This document shows positions 34,407 through 42,487 of a stretch of 64,000 bases of DNA, piece after piece. A program made the translations under genes and the position numbers. How positions within the stretch are numbered: position 1 is the stretch's first letter; each line of letters opens with the position of its first letter. The stretch spans positions 1-64,000 of the forward strand of contig DATMAM010000049.1 in assembly GCA_035559995.1 (NCBI GenBank). The letters are read 5' to 3'. The notes below the pieces were generated by a model. It saw nothing but the letters and a program-made list of their open reading frames with translations, was not told the DNA's origin and made no database searches. The DNA comes from DATMAM01 sp035559995 (GTDB lineage: Bacteria; Desulfobacterota; Binatia; UBA9968).

Positions 34407-34859
34407 GTGGAAAAAGAAATTCACCTCGATGAGATGACCCGCAGGAGATTGCTCAACTGGTTTCTCGGGACCAGCGTCGGTGCTTTCTTAATCTCGGTTT
34501 TGTACCCGGTCAGCCGTTACTTGATTCCGCCTAGAGTCGAAGAGTCTTCGTCTCGCGGCGTGACGTTGTCTTTGAAGCCGGCCGATATCAAGCCGAACTC
34601 CGGTCAAATCTTTAGGTTCGGCAGCCAGCCGGGGATTATCATTCGCACGCCGGCAGGCGAACTGCGCGCGTTTTCGGCTGTGTGTACCCATCTCGCTTGC
34701 ATTGTCCAGTACCGCCCTGACCTCGGTCATATCTGGTGCGCTTGCCACAACGGGCACTTCGATCTCAACGGGAAAAATATCGCGGGGCCTCCGCCGCGAC
34801 CGTTGGAGCAATATACGGTCAACACGCGCGGAGAACAGATCTTCGTCGGAAAGGCCTAG
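34407..34859 (+). CDS. Rieske [2Fe-2S] protein of a cytochrome bc-type complex
   Basis: A 150-residue membrane-anchored Rieske protein. TRRRLLNWFLGTSVGAFLISVLY is a twin-arginine-like signal anchor. The cluster ligands are in CTHLAC and CACHNGHF, with spacing typical of bc1/b6f Rieske proteins. The GTG at 34407 has GGAGAG upstream; an internal ATG at 34434 is an alternative. It is followed by cytochrome b after seven bases. It accepts electrons from quinol at the Qo site. Confidence 0.88.
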   Translation: MEKEIHLDEMTRRRLLNWFLGTSVGAFLISVLYPVSRYLIPPRVEESSSRGVTLSLKPADIKPNSGQIFRFGSQPGIIIRTPAGELRAFSAVCTHLACIVQYRPDLGHIWCACHNGHFDLNGKNIAGPPPRPLEQYTVNTRGEQIFVGKA

Positions 34860-34866
34860 CCGGGCG

Positions 34867-35961
34867 ATGGCCTCAAACGCGCAACGCAGAAAGCTCTGGC
34901 TTTGGCTCGATGAGCGGATCGGTCTCAGCGAGCTGGAAGAGCTCGCGAAGAAAAAGCACGTTCCGGTTCACCGCCACACCTTCTGGTATTATTTCGGCGG
35001 TATGACCCTTTTCCTATTCGCCGTCCAGGTTGCGACGGGAACGCTTCTTCTCTTTTACTATCGCCCGAGCGCTGAAGAGGCTTACGAGTCCGTTCAGTTC
35101 GTGATGACGGAGGTGGAATTCGGCTGGCTCATTCGTTCGATTCACTCTTGGGCGGCTAATCTGATGATTTTTACGCTCTTTGTCCATTTCTTCAGCGTGC
35201 TGTTTCTCAAGAGCTACCGGCGGCCGCGCGAGCTAACGTGGCTTTCCGGGATGGCGCTGATGGGACTCGCCCTCGCCTTTGGCTTTACCGGTTATTTGTT
35301 GCCGTGGAATGAGCTCGCCTTTTTTGCGACCCGCGTGGGCACGGAAATTCCGGGCGTGATTCCGGTGATCGGATCTTTTCTCCGCCGCCTCCTGCGCGGC
35401 GGCGACGACGTGACCGGAGCGACGCTGACGAGGTTCTACGGGATTCATGTCGCGGTCCTTCCGGGATTGACGCTTCTGCTGCTGGGATTTCACCTCTTTC
35501 TCGTGCAGAGGCACGGCATCAGCGTCCCCTTGAGCCTGACAGAAGAGGAAAAGAATCGGCCAGCGATGCCCTTTTTCCCAAACTTCTTGTTGCGCGATCT
35601 GGTGGGCTGGCTCGCGGCGCTCGCCGTGCTGGCGGCGCTGGCCGCGTTCTATCCAGCGGAGCTGGGATCGAAAGCGGACCCGTTCAAGCCCGCGCCTGCG
35701 GGGATCAAGCCGGAATGGTACTTCATGTTCATGTTCCAAACTCTCAAAATGTTGCCAAGCTACGTTCTCGGGATCGAGGGAGAACTGTTGGGTGTACTCG
35801 CTTTTGGGTTAGGAGGCCTCTTTCTCGCGCTCATCCCTTTCCTCGATCGTCAGAGCGCGATCGGAAGACCCGGAAAATTTTTTACCTGGATCGGCATTTT
35901 TGTTCTAGCTTATATGATCCTCTTCACTGTTATCGGGTACAGCGTGAGCCCAACGAAATGA
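34867..35961 (+). CDS. Cytochrome b, b6/subunit IV-like single chain
   Basis: A 364-residue membrane protein. The N-terminal four-helix half has heme-b histidines (IHSWAANLMIF and GIHVAVLPGLTLLLLGFH). The C-terminal half carries a Qo-site PEWYF motif (GIKPEWYFMFMFQTLK) and further helices. The fused layout resembles cytochrome b of menaquinol-using bc complexes. No cytochrome c1 or c-type subunit follows; the multiheme genes precede instead. It catalyses quinol oxidation with the Rieske protein. Confidence 0.9.
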   Translation: MASNAQRRKLWLWLDERIGLSELEELAKKKHVPVHRHTFWYYFGGMTLFLFAVQVATGTLLLFYYRPSAEEAYESVQFVMTEVEFGWLIRSIHSWAANLMIFTLFVHFFSVLFLKSYRRPRELTWLSGMALMGLALAFGFTGYLLPWNELAFFATRVGTEIPGVIPVIGSFLRRLLRGGDDVTGATLTRFYGIHVAVLPGLTLLLLGFHLFLVQRHGISVPLSLTEEEKNRPAMPFFPNFLLRDLVGWLAALAVLAALAAFYPAELGSKADPFKPAPAGIKPEWYFMFMFQTLKMLPSYVLGIEGELLGVLAFGLGGLFLALIPFLDRQSAIGRPGKFFTWIGIFVLAYMILFTVIGYSVSPTK

Positions 35962-36005
35962 GCCGGGGCGACTGCAGGGCTTTTGGGTGCTCACGTTTGC
36001 GACGC

Positions 36006-36197
36006 TTATCGACTGACAATGGCCAGCAGATAAAGGGCGATACCCAGCATCACAAGCAACCCACCGGCACCGATGAATGAAAGGAAGCTCGTCGGGTTGG
36101 ACCAGTACAGCGTCGTCGCTTCTATGACGAGACCACCGATGATGAGCCAACCCGCCGTTTTCAGTTTGCGCTGCAGGCGCGGGCTCTCTTCGGTCAT
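36006..36197 (-). CDS. Small membrane protein with two helices
   Basis: A 63-residue protein with two clear hydrophobic helices (AGWLIIGGLVIEATTLYW and FIGAGGLLVMLGIALYLLAIV). I do not recognise a family. Its ATG overlaps the stop of the tetraheme gene upstream by four bases (ATGA), so it is probably a subunit or helper of that quinol-interacting cytochrome. It is convergent with the cytochrome b gene. Confidence 0.7.
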   Translation of the reverse strand: MTEESPRLQRKLKTAGWLIIGGLVIEATTLYWSNPTSFLSFIGAGGLLVMLGIALYLLAIVSR

Positions 36198-36802
36198 TCG
36201 TCGGCTCCTTTCCAGAACTTTGCTTTATCGAGATCCGCCACATTATGGATCATATTGTGGCACGTGAGACAAGACATTTCGTTTGCCGTGAGCTGAGCTC
36301 GCATTTCTCTGTGCGGGGATGTTTCCTCGAATGATCTCGCGCCGGCATGGCAATGCAAACACTCACGGTTGTTGTAAGGCTCGTAGAGGGCCAGTTTCTT
36401 GGGGATTTGTTTGAAGTAATAGACATAAAGGTGCTCCAAGCCGCGGATTTTCGCGTTGACGTCGCCAAACATCGTGTAGTCGGTATGGCACGTAAAGCAC
36501 GCCTTGTCCCGCGGAATCCTGTTGTTTTGAAAATGGCCGGCGGGAACGTAGCTGGGATCGTCAACGTAGAGGCTCTTCCCGTACGGCTCCATCACATGAC
36601 AGGAGAGGCAAAAGTGGGTCGCTTTTGACTGTTCAAGGTGAATAGCGGCTCCGTACACTGTTGCCACTATCGGCAAAATGAACAACGCGACGAACGCGAA
36701 AATTTTGCCTTCCCGGGAGGCGGTGAGCGATGGACGAACAACAAGTAAAGCGATGAGGCCAACCGTGACGATTATGAGGACACTGAAGATCTGCTTGTCC
36801 AA
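36194..36802 (-). CDS. Membrane-anchored tetraheme cytochrome c, NapC/NirT/NrfH-like
   Basis: A 202-residue protein with two N-terminal hydrophobic segments (FSVLIIVTVGLIALLVV and KIFAFVALFILPIVATVYGAAI) and four heme sites: CLSCH, CFTCH, CLHCH and CLTCH. The TTG start at 36802 is supported by an AAGGAG site six bases upstream, and longer frames read into the opposite gene's promoter. NapC-type proteins carry electrons between the menaquinone pool and periplasmic cytochromes. It diverges from the monoheme cytochrome at 36927 and adjoins the bc-type operon. Confidence 0.82.
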   Translation of the reverse strand: MDKQIFSVLIIVTVGLIALLVVRPSLTASREGKIFAFVALFILPIVATVYGAAIHLEQSKATHFCLSCHVMEPYGKSLYVDDPSYVPAGHFQNNRIPRDKACFTCHTDYTMFGDVNAKIRGLEHLYVYYFKQIPKKLALYEPYNNRECLHCHAGARSFEETSPHREMRAQLTANEMSCLTCHNMIHNVADLDKAKFWKGADE

Positions 36803-36926
36803 CGCGATCTCCTTTGGCCGCGGTGCATTCGTACGCAAAAAAGTGGGTGCTTTCACACCATAGCGGAAGGCTCTTTTATTTTCCAGTTCAAAGATTACAA
36901 TGGCGCATCTCAACAAGGAGGACGAC

Positions 36927-37262
36927 GTGAGACGTAATTCGCTTCTTTTGAGCACTGCCTGCCTTTGGACTTTAGCGGCGGCTGTGTCACCCGCGGTCGC
37001 GGCGGATGCGAAGGCGGGCAAGGCCATTTACGAAAAGCGTTGCTTGAGCTGCCACGGCGCCGACGGCAGGGGAAATCCGGCGATGATCAAGGCGATGGGA
37101 GAAAAGGGCCTCAACCTGACGGCGAAGGAAGTCGCGGGCGCCAAGGACGACGAGCTGATGAAGGTGATCGTTGAAGGGCGAGGCAAAATGCCAGCGACGA
37201 AAGGCCTGACCAAGGACGAGGCGAAGCAAGTGCTCGAATATACGAGGTCGTTGGCTAAATAG
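36927..37262 (+). CDS. Small monoheme cytochrome c, paralogue of 30054-30380
   Basis: A 111-residue periplasmic cytochrome c. Signal peptide LLLSTACLWTLAAAVSPAVAA, heme site CLSCHGADGRGNPAM and GRGKMPATKGLTKDEAKQVLEY. A GTG start at 36927 with AAGGAGG six bases before it is preferred to the ATG at 36900, which lies upstream of that site. Close similarity to the cytochrome at 30054 indicates recent duplication around the multiheme operon. Confidence 0.87.
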   Translation: MRRNSLLLSTACLWTLAAAVSPAVAADAKAGKAIYEKRCLSCHGADGRGNPAMIKAMGEKGLNLTAKEVAGAKDDELMKVIVEGRGKMPATKGLTKDEAKQVLEYTRSLAK

Positions 37263-37570
37263 CCTGGCGCACACCACGCCGGTTCCCTCCTCGGGTGCGG
37301 CTTTTGAGCCGGTTCCTTCCTGAACGCCGGGGTTTTCGCCCGCACGAACCTCTTAAAGCGCCTGCCTCCGCTTCGGGATCATCCTTTAAGGAACACGATC
37401 CGCGAGGGCCCTTCCCGCGTGCGCCCGCGGCGCGCCTCTCCTTGACAGCAGCTTTTCAGTTTGGTAGCCATGCGAAAATAAATTTTCAGGAGAATCGAAG
37501 TCCCCGCCGCCGTCGAGAGACCGCTTGCGGGTGCGGCGGGCGCCGGCTGATCTCAACCGTGAAAATCCGT
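37263..37570. other. Intergenic region with the first RpiR-type promoter/operator
   Basis: This region lies downstream of the small cytochrome gene and upstream of the Bug-type binding protein. The readable element is the 47-base promoter/operator at 37442-37488, described separately. The rest has no recognisable coding sequence. Confidence 0.55.
37442..37488 (+). promoter_or_regulatory. Candidate promoter with palindromic operator (copy A)
   Basis: It has TTGACA at 37442, a TTTTCA at 37453, TAGCCA at the -10 distance (17-base spacer), and a palindrome CGAAAAT-AA-ATTTTCA at 37473-37488. A second copy with the same spacing is at 40938-40984 next to the RpiR regulator gene. The palindrome differs from a perfect one at one base. 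It precedes the Bug/MmgE operon by about 80 bases. Confidence 0.65.
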
Positions 37571-38650
37571 ATGCGAAGATGTTCGGTCGACCCGAGAACA
37601 GGCGTTTTTTTTAGCGGCCTTGCGGTCATTCTTTCTCTGGCGCTCGCGCGCGGCGACGCCGGCGCTCAGCCGGAGCCCTTTTACAAAGGAAAGACGCTAC
37701 AAATCGTCGTCGGCTCAGCGACGGGCGCGGGAAACGACATGCGAACGCGGCTTTTCGCCCGGCACTTGCCCAAGCACCTTCCCGGCGCTCCCAACGTCAT
37801 CGTGCAAAACATGCCAGGCGCAGGCGGGTTGCGGGCGCGAAATTACGTCTACAATATCGTCAAGCCCGACGGCTTGACGATCGCGCAGATTCTCAGAGGC
37901 ACGGCGTTTCAGGAGGCGATCGGCGACCCCGAGGTCAAGTACAAGGCCGATCGGTTCAACTGGCTCGGGAACCTGACGGCGGACTCGGCCGTCTGCATCG
38001 CGCGCATCGATCGCGCCGGCACGAACCTGAAAGAAGCGATCAGGCGCGCCGCCGAAAGCCAACTGCGCAACGCGGAGTCGGGCAGCACGAGCACCGGCGC
38101 CGTGATCGCCACGCTGGTAAGGGAGTTCACCGGCCTCAACCTGAAGGTGGTAACCGGCTATGCCGGCGGATCTGCCATCGATCTGGCGATCGAGCGCGGC
38201 GAGGCGGACATGCGCTGCGGGCTGGTCTGGAGCTCCGCGAAGACCAGACACGGAGATTGGTTTCGAGAGCTGGGAAGCAAAACTCCGTTCGCCGCTCCGC
38301 TCGTGCAAATTTCCGAAAACCGCTTGCGCGACTTGCCCGATGTCCCTACGCTCATTGAACTTGCTCCCGATCGCTCCTGGCGCGGCGTGGCCGAAGCGAT
38401 CACCTTCACATACGAGAATGCCTATCCGATGCTCGCGCCTCCCGGCGTGCCGGACGAGCTTGTCGCGCTTTTGAGAAAAGCCTTTTGGGCTACGGTTCAC
38501 GATCCGGAGTACCGGGCGGAGGCGAAGAAGATGAAATTTTTGGACGACGAGCCCGTCCCGGGAGAGAAGGTGCAGAAAATCGTCAAGCAGATCCTGGAAA
38601 TTCCGGACGAGGCCAAAACCCGGCTGCGGAAGCTGTTAGGGCTCGCGTGA
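37571..38650 (+). CDS. Tripartite tricarboxylate (Bug-type) substrate-binding protein
   Basis: A 359-residue periplasmic binding protein. Signal peptide VFFSGLAVILSLALARGDAGA is followed by family blocks PFYKGKTLQIVVGSATGAGNDMR, PNVIVQNMPGAGGL and LNLKVVTGYAGGSAIDLAI. No TctA/TctB membrane subunits are nearby, as is common for these orphan receptors. The ATG at 37571 is preferred; GTG 37559 is possible. Its stop overlaps the GTG of the MmgE/PrpD gene. Ligand unknown, probably a carboxylate. Confidence 0.85.
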   Translation: MRRCSVDPRTGVFFSGLAVILSLALARGDAGAQPEPFYKGKTLQIVVGSATGAGNDMRTRLFARHLPKHLPGAPNVIVQNMPGAGGLRARNYVYNIVKPDGLTIAQILRGTAFQEAIGDPEVKYKADRFNWLGNLTADSAVCIARIDRAGTNLKEAIRRAAESQLRNAESGSTSTGAVIATLVREFTGLNLKVVTGYAGGSAIDLAIERGEADMRCGLVWSSAKTRHGDWFRELGSKTPFAAPLVQISENRLRDLPDVPTLIELAPDRSWRGVAEAITFTYENAYPMLAPPGVPDELVALLRKAFWATVHDPEYRAEAKKMKFLDDEPVPGEKVQKIVKQILEIPDEAKTRLRKLLGLA

Positions 38651-40014
38651 GTCGACGCGACATGACACGGGCGGAATGGCTTCAGAACGTCCCCGATAAG
38701 CTCACTCGCAAGATCGCGGAGTTTACGGTCTCGTTTAAGCTGGAAGCGGCGCCGAAAGCGGTCTTGGAGAACGCCAAGCTTGCGATCCTCGACTGTTTGG
38801 GCGTTGCGGCCCTGGCGACTTCGCAAGAGATCGGCGCCGCTCTTCTGCGCTTTGCCCGTGAGAACAGCCCGCCGGGTCCGTGCACCGTGTGGGGCACGCG
38901 CACGACCACGACTCCGCGCGACGCGGCGCTTCTGAATGGAACTCTGGCACACGGCCTGGACTACGACGACCGCAATCATTCGTCGACTTATACGCTTGCG
39001 ACCGCGATCGCGGCCGCAGAGCCGCTCGATCTTTCGGGCGCGCGCGTTCTGGGCGCGTTTATCGTTGGCAGGGAAGTCCGCAACGCTCTCGATGGCCTCT
39101 TCGGGAAGCGTTCGAGCGGCATCGGGCCGGGAGCCAAAGGGTGGCACAGCAATGGCATTCTCGGGCCGATCGCGGCCGCCTGCACGGCGAGCAACGTCCT
39201 TGGGCTGGATGTCAAGCAGACGGTCGCCGCGGTCGGTCTAGCCGCCGGCTCTTGCGGCGCCCTTACCAGAGACGGCGGAACGATGGCGAAGCCGTTTCGG
39301 GCCGGACATGCGGCAGCGACGGGCTTGACCTGCGCTCTGCTTGCCAAAAACGGATTGAGCAGCGACGAGACGGCGTTGGAGAGCCGCTATGGCCTGCTGG
39401 AAGCGCTCGGGCCGCTGCCGAAGGATATTCTCGAGGGGCTAGGCAAAGATTTGGGCTCGAAGTTCCACCTCGAGAGCGACCCGCGCATCAAGCCCTACGC
39501 CTCATGCACGGCAACGCACAGCGGAGTGGAGGCGATGCTCAGGCTCGTGCGGCGCAATCCGATTGACCCGCAAGCCGTCGACGCAATCGAATGCGATCTC
39601 AAGCCCTACCCTCTCGTAAGATATCGGCCGGAGCGCGGCTTCGAAGGAAGATTCAGCATGGCCTTCTGTCTCGCCCTTGCTTTGATCAACGGACGGATCA
39701 ACCCCGACGACTTCGTGGACGAACGCGTCAACGATCCGCTGGTTCAAGAAATCATGCGCCGCACGCGCCACACGCCCGAAGCCCCCGCGCTCGTGGTGAT
39801 TTTAAAAGACGGCACGCGACTCGAAGAGAAGCTTGCGGTCGCAAGCGATTTGCGCGGATGGAATCAGGTGGCAAAGAAGTTCCAGCGCTGCCTCAGCGCC
39901 GTCGCGCCGGATCACCTCGCCGACAAAACGATCGACCTCGTGCGCCAGCTCGAGACGGTTTCATCCATCCGCGGCTTGACGGCGGCGCTCAAGTTTGGCG
40001 CCGCGCAGGGCTGA
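38647..40014 (+). CDS. MmgE/PrpD-family protein
   Basis: A 455-residue cytoplasmic enzyme of the MmgE/PrpD family (2-methylcitrate dehydratase, itaconate/cis-aconitate decarboxylase relatives). Signatures: FARENSPPGPCTVWG, ALLNGTLAHGLDYDD, KPFRAGHAAATGL and IKPYASCTATHSGVEAM. Substrate cannot be assigned from sequence. The GTG start overlaps the upstream stop (GTGA), tying it to the Bug-type receptor. Together they look like uptake and dehydration or decarboxylation of a carboxylic acid. Confidence 0.88.
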   Translation: MSRRDMTRAEWLQNVPDKLTRKIAEFTVSFKLEAAPKAVLENAKLAILDCLGVAALATSQEIGAALLRFARENSPPGPCTVWGTRTTTTPRDAALLNGTLAHGLDYDDRNHSSTYTLATAIAAAEPLDLSGARVLGAFIVGREVRNALDGLFGKRSSGIGPGAKGWHSNGILGPIAAACTASNVLGLDVKQTVAAVGLAAGSCGALTRDGGTMAKPFRAGHAAATGLTCALLAKNGLSSDETALESRYGLLEALGPLPKDILEGLGKDLGSKFHLESDPRIKPYASCTATHSGVEAMLRLVRRNPIDPQAVDAIECDLKPYPLVRYRPERGFEGRFSMAFCLALALINGRINPDDFVDERVNDPLVQEIMRRTRHTPEAPALVVILKDGTRLEEKLAVASDLRGWNQVAKKFQRCLSAVAPDHLADKTIDLVRQLETVSSIRGLTAALKFGAAQG

Positions 40015-40041
40015 CGTCCGCGAGCGGTTGTCCGCGCCGGA

Positions 40042-40887
40042 CTAGCGGTGACTCCCTTCCGCGTACGCTTCGATCGCGTCGAGCTGCCGCAGCGCGTGCA
40101 GCGCCTTCGACTTGTTTCGGTTCGCCACGCCGATCGCCAACGCGTTGAGCAACGCCATCGGAGCCGCCAGGGACTGCGTGATATGGGTTTGTCTTCGCGC
40201 CAACAGGCAGACGCTGGCCTTGCGCGCGATCTCGGATGTCTTGAGATGGCTGATCCCCAAAACGGGAATCCCGCGCCGGCGCGCGTAGTCCACCGCCGTC
40301 CTCGTCTCTCTCGGCGTGTGATCGAAAGCGATGGCAATCACAAGATCCTTTCGGCCGAGAAGCACCAGTTGTTCCATCAACGAGGTCCCGCCCGTGAGAA
40401 AAGCAAGACGCGCGTCGAGGCGCAGGCGCGCGAACCGAAAATAGAGGAAATAAGCCAGCGCGAAGGCCGATCGAAAGCCGACGATCAGGATCCGGCGGGC
40501 CTTGCAGACGAGGTCGATCGCCCGCGCCAGTTCCGCTGCGGCAAGGTCGCTGCGCGTCTGCTCGATCAGCTCCATATCCTGCCGCAGCAGGGTGTCGAAA
40601 AACCGCCCCGGCCGCACCCCGCTTACGGCCCGGCGCAAGCGCGCGGCGTTACCCACCCTTTGGCGCAGCTCTTCCTGAAGCTCCTTGCGAAACTCGGGGT
40701 AGCCTTTAAAGCCCAGCAATTGGGCGAAGCGCACGATCGAGGGTTCGCTCACGCCGATCTTTGCCGCCAGCTCCACGATGGAGTCGAAAGAGATCTCGAC
40801 GCCGTTGCTCGCGATGTAGTCGGCGATTTTTCGCTGGCTGGCGCTGAGTTCGCCGTAGCGTTTCTGGATTTTCTCCAGCAGCTCCAT
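40042..40887 (-). CDS. MurR/RpiR-family transcriptional regulator
   Basis: A 281-residue regulator. The N-terminal HTH_6 domain reads LSASQRKIADYIASNGVEISFDSIVELAAKIGVSEPSIVRFAQ in overlapping parts. A SIS sugar-phosphate-type domain follows (ILIVGFRSAFALAYFLYFRFARL, LVIAIAFDHTPRETRTAVDYARRRGIPVLGIS). It lies between the MmgE operon and the amidohydrolase and diverges from the latter. The duplicated palindromic promoter elements on either side are good candidates for its binding sites. Confidence 0.9.
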   Translation of the reverse strand: MELLEKIQKRYGELSASQRKIADYIASNGVEISFDSIVELAAKIGVSEPSIVRFAQLLGFKGYPEFRKELQEELRQRVGNAARLRRAVSGVRPGRFFDTLLRQDMELIEQTRSDLAAAELARAIDLVCKARRILIVGFRSAFALAYFLYFRFARLRLDARLAFLTGGTSLMEQLVLLGRKDLVIAIAFDHTPRETRTAVDYARRRGIPVLGISHLKTSEIARKASVCLLARRQTHITQSLAAPMALLNALAIGVANRNKSKALHALRQLDAIEAYAEGSHR

Positions 40888-40937
40888 ACTGGCCGAAGTT
40901 CAGGCGCGCGCCGGCGCGGTTGGCCGGAGCGCCGTTC

Positions 40938-40984
40938 TTGACACTATGTTTTCACTGTGATAGCCGGATGAAAATAAATTTTCA
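40938..40984 (+). promoter_or_regulatory. Candidate promoter with palindromic operator (copy B)
   Basis: Same layout as copy A: TTGACA at 40938, TTTTCA at 40949, TAGCCG at the -10 distance, then the perfect palindrome TGAAAAT-AA-ATTTTCA at 40969-40984. It lies between the RpiR gene and the rightward amidohydrolase, 75 bases before the latter's ATG. The fixed spacing in both copies supports a shared regulator. Confidence 0.7.
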
Positions 40985-41058
40985 AGGGCATCTTCGCGCC
41001 GGTTTATTTTTTTGCCACAACAGAGCTGAGGCTTCAGATAGACGCTAAGGAGGCAACG

Positions 41059-42204
41059 ATGGAACAGCCAACATTTTTTTCTGCGGACTCGCACGTGAAC
41101 GAGCCGCCCGAGGCGTGGGAGAGGATCCCCAAAAACCTGCGCGCTCACGGCCCGCACTTCGTGAAAGATCCGCCAGGCAAGAAAGGCCTGTATATGGTGT
41201 TCGACGGCCACGAGCCAGACCCGGTGGGGATGACCTTTACAGCCGGCAAGGAGCGGGGGAGCGGCGAGTTTCGCAAAGTCATCGAGACGTTTACCTGGGA
41301 GGATTGGCGCGGCCCGTGGGACCCCAAAGCCCGGTTGCACGACATGGATCTGGACGGGGTCAAGATGGAGACGCTTTACCCAAGCATGGCGCGGAACTTC
41401 TACAGCCTCAAAGGAGAGGAAACACCGCTGCAAAAGGCGGGGCTGCAGGCCTACAATGACTGGATTCGCGAGTATTGCGCTGCGGCACCCGATCGTCTGA
41501 TCGGTCTTGGGCTGCTCTCGGCCCTGGATGTCGAGTGGTCGCTGCAAGAACTGGCGCGCTGCGCGAAGATCGGTTTAAAGGGAGCCGTGCTCCCCTCCGG
41601 TTTGCCTGAAGGGATGAGTTACGCCGATCCCCAGTTCGAGCCGCTGTGGGCGGCCGCCGAGGACATGAATTATCCCTTGCACTTTCATGTCAACATCTTG
41701 CAGGGACGAGACCGGATGGCGGCGCGGCTTAAAGTCATCACGCCGGTGCAACAGGGCCGCAACGCCGTGCGACGGGCGATCCTGGAGCCGCTCGCGCTTC
41801 TTACCGACTTGGTTTTTGGCGGCGTTCTCGAGCGCCACCCGCGGCTTCGGTTTGTGTTCGCCGAATACGATCTCTCGTGGGTCCATTCCTTTATGAACAA
41901 GATGGACGGCTCGCTGATAAGAGCGCGCTCCGAGACGCCGGAGTCGCCGACCGTCGCCGCGCTTCCCAGCGAGTGCATCCGGCGTCAGGTCTACATCACC
42001 TTTCAGGAGGACCGCGTGGGCGTGCTCGGCGCCGAAGCGCTGCAGATGACCGACAACTGCATGTGGGCGAGCGACTACCCGCACGGCGGCTCGACCTGGC
42101 CGCATTCGAGAGAGGTGATCCGGAGCCAATTTGCCGGCGTGCCCGAAGCGATCAAGCACAAGCTCACTTGGGCCAACGCGGCGAAATTCTACGGCGTCGG
42201 GTGA
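41059..42204 (+). CDS. Amidohydrolase-2 / ACMSD-like metal-dependent hydrolase or decarboxylase
   Basis: A 381-residue cytoplasmic TIM-barrel enzyme. Metal-site features are SADSHVNEP at the N-terminus, LHFHVN in the middle and WASDYPHGGSTWPHS near the C-terminus. This is the amidohydrolase-related family that includes aminocarboxymuconate-semialdehyde decarboxylase. An AAGGAGG site precedes the ATG. The nearby MmgE/PrpD and Rieske oxygenase genes suggest breakdown of an aromatic or carboxylic compound; the actual reaction is unknown. Confidence 0.87.
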   Translation: MEQPTFFSADSHVNEPPEAWERIPKNLRAHGPHFVKDPPGKKGLYMVFDGHEPDPVGMTFTAGKERGSGEFRKVIETFTWEDWRGPWDPKARLHDMDLDGVKMETLYPSMARNFYSLKGEETPLQKAGLQAYNDWIREYCAAAPDRLIGLGLLSALDVEWSLQELARCAKIGLKGAVLPSGLPEGMSYADPQFEPLWAAAEDMNYPLHFHVNILQGRDRMAARLKVITPVQQGRNAVRRAILEPLALLTDLVFGGVLERHPRLRFVFAEYDLSWVHSFMNKMDGSLIRARSETPESPTVAALPSECIRRQVYITFQEDRVGVLGAEALQMTDNCMWASDYPHGGSTWPHSREVIRSQFAGVPEAIKHKLTWANAAKFYGVG

Positions 42205-42349
42205 GCCGGGAATCCTTTGCCTGGCGACTCCTGACGTGCTTGAGAGAACGGCGCGCGGCGGCCTTTGATGAACATAGATTCAAGTTCGCTTCAATCGACA
42301 AGATAGAATAGATTCAGCCCTCCGCCCTGCGACATTGCTCGGCACAATC

Positions 42350-42417
42350 GTAGGGCGGGTTGAGCGCCCCGCGAAACCCGCCGGAAAGGCGGGACAACGC
42401 GCCTTTACCCATCCTAC
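42350..42417. repeat. Intergenic stem-loop repeat (GTAGGG family)
   Basis: The element begins GTAGGGCGGGT and ends with the near-complement ACCCATCCTAC (9 of 11 bases pair), with an internal CCCGCC/GGCGGG stem. A related copy begins GTAGGATGGGT at 51153. Such repeats are common between genes in many proteobacteria. The remaining sequence between 42205 and 42487 shows no gene. Confidence 0.6.
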
Positions 42418-42487
42418 CGATTTTGTTCATTTGCAGTGCTGTAGGCGAGGTACACGAGCCAGTGTGTGAAAAAACCCGGTTCGGCGG

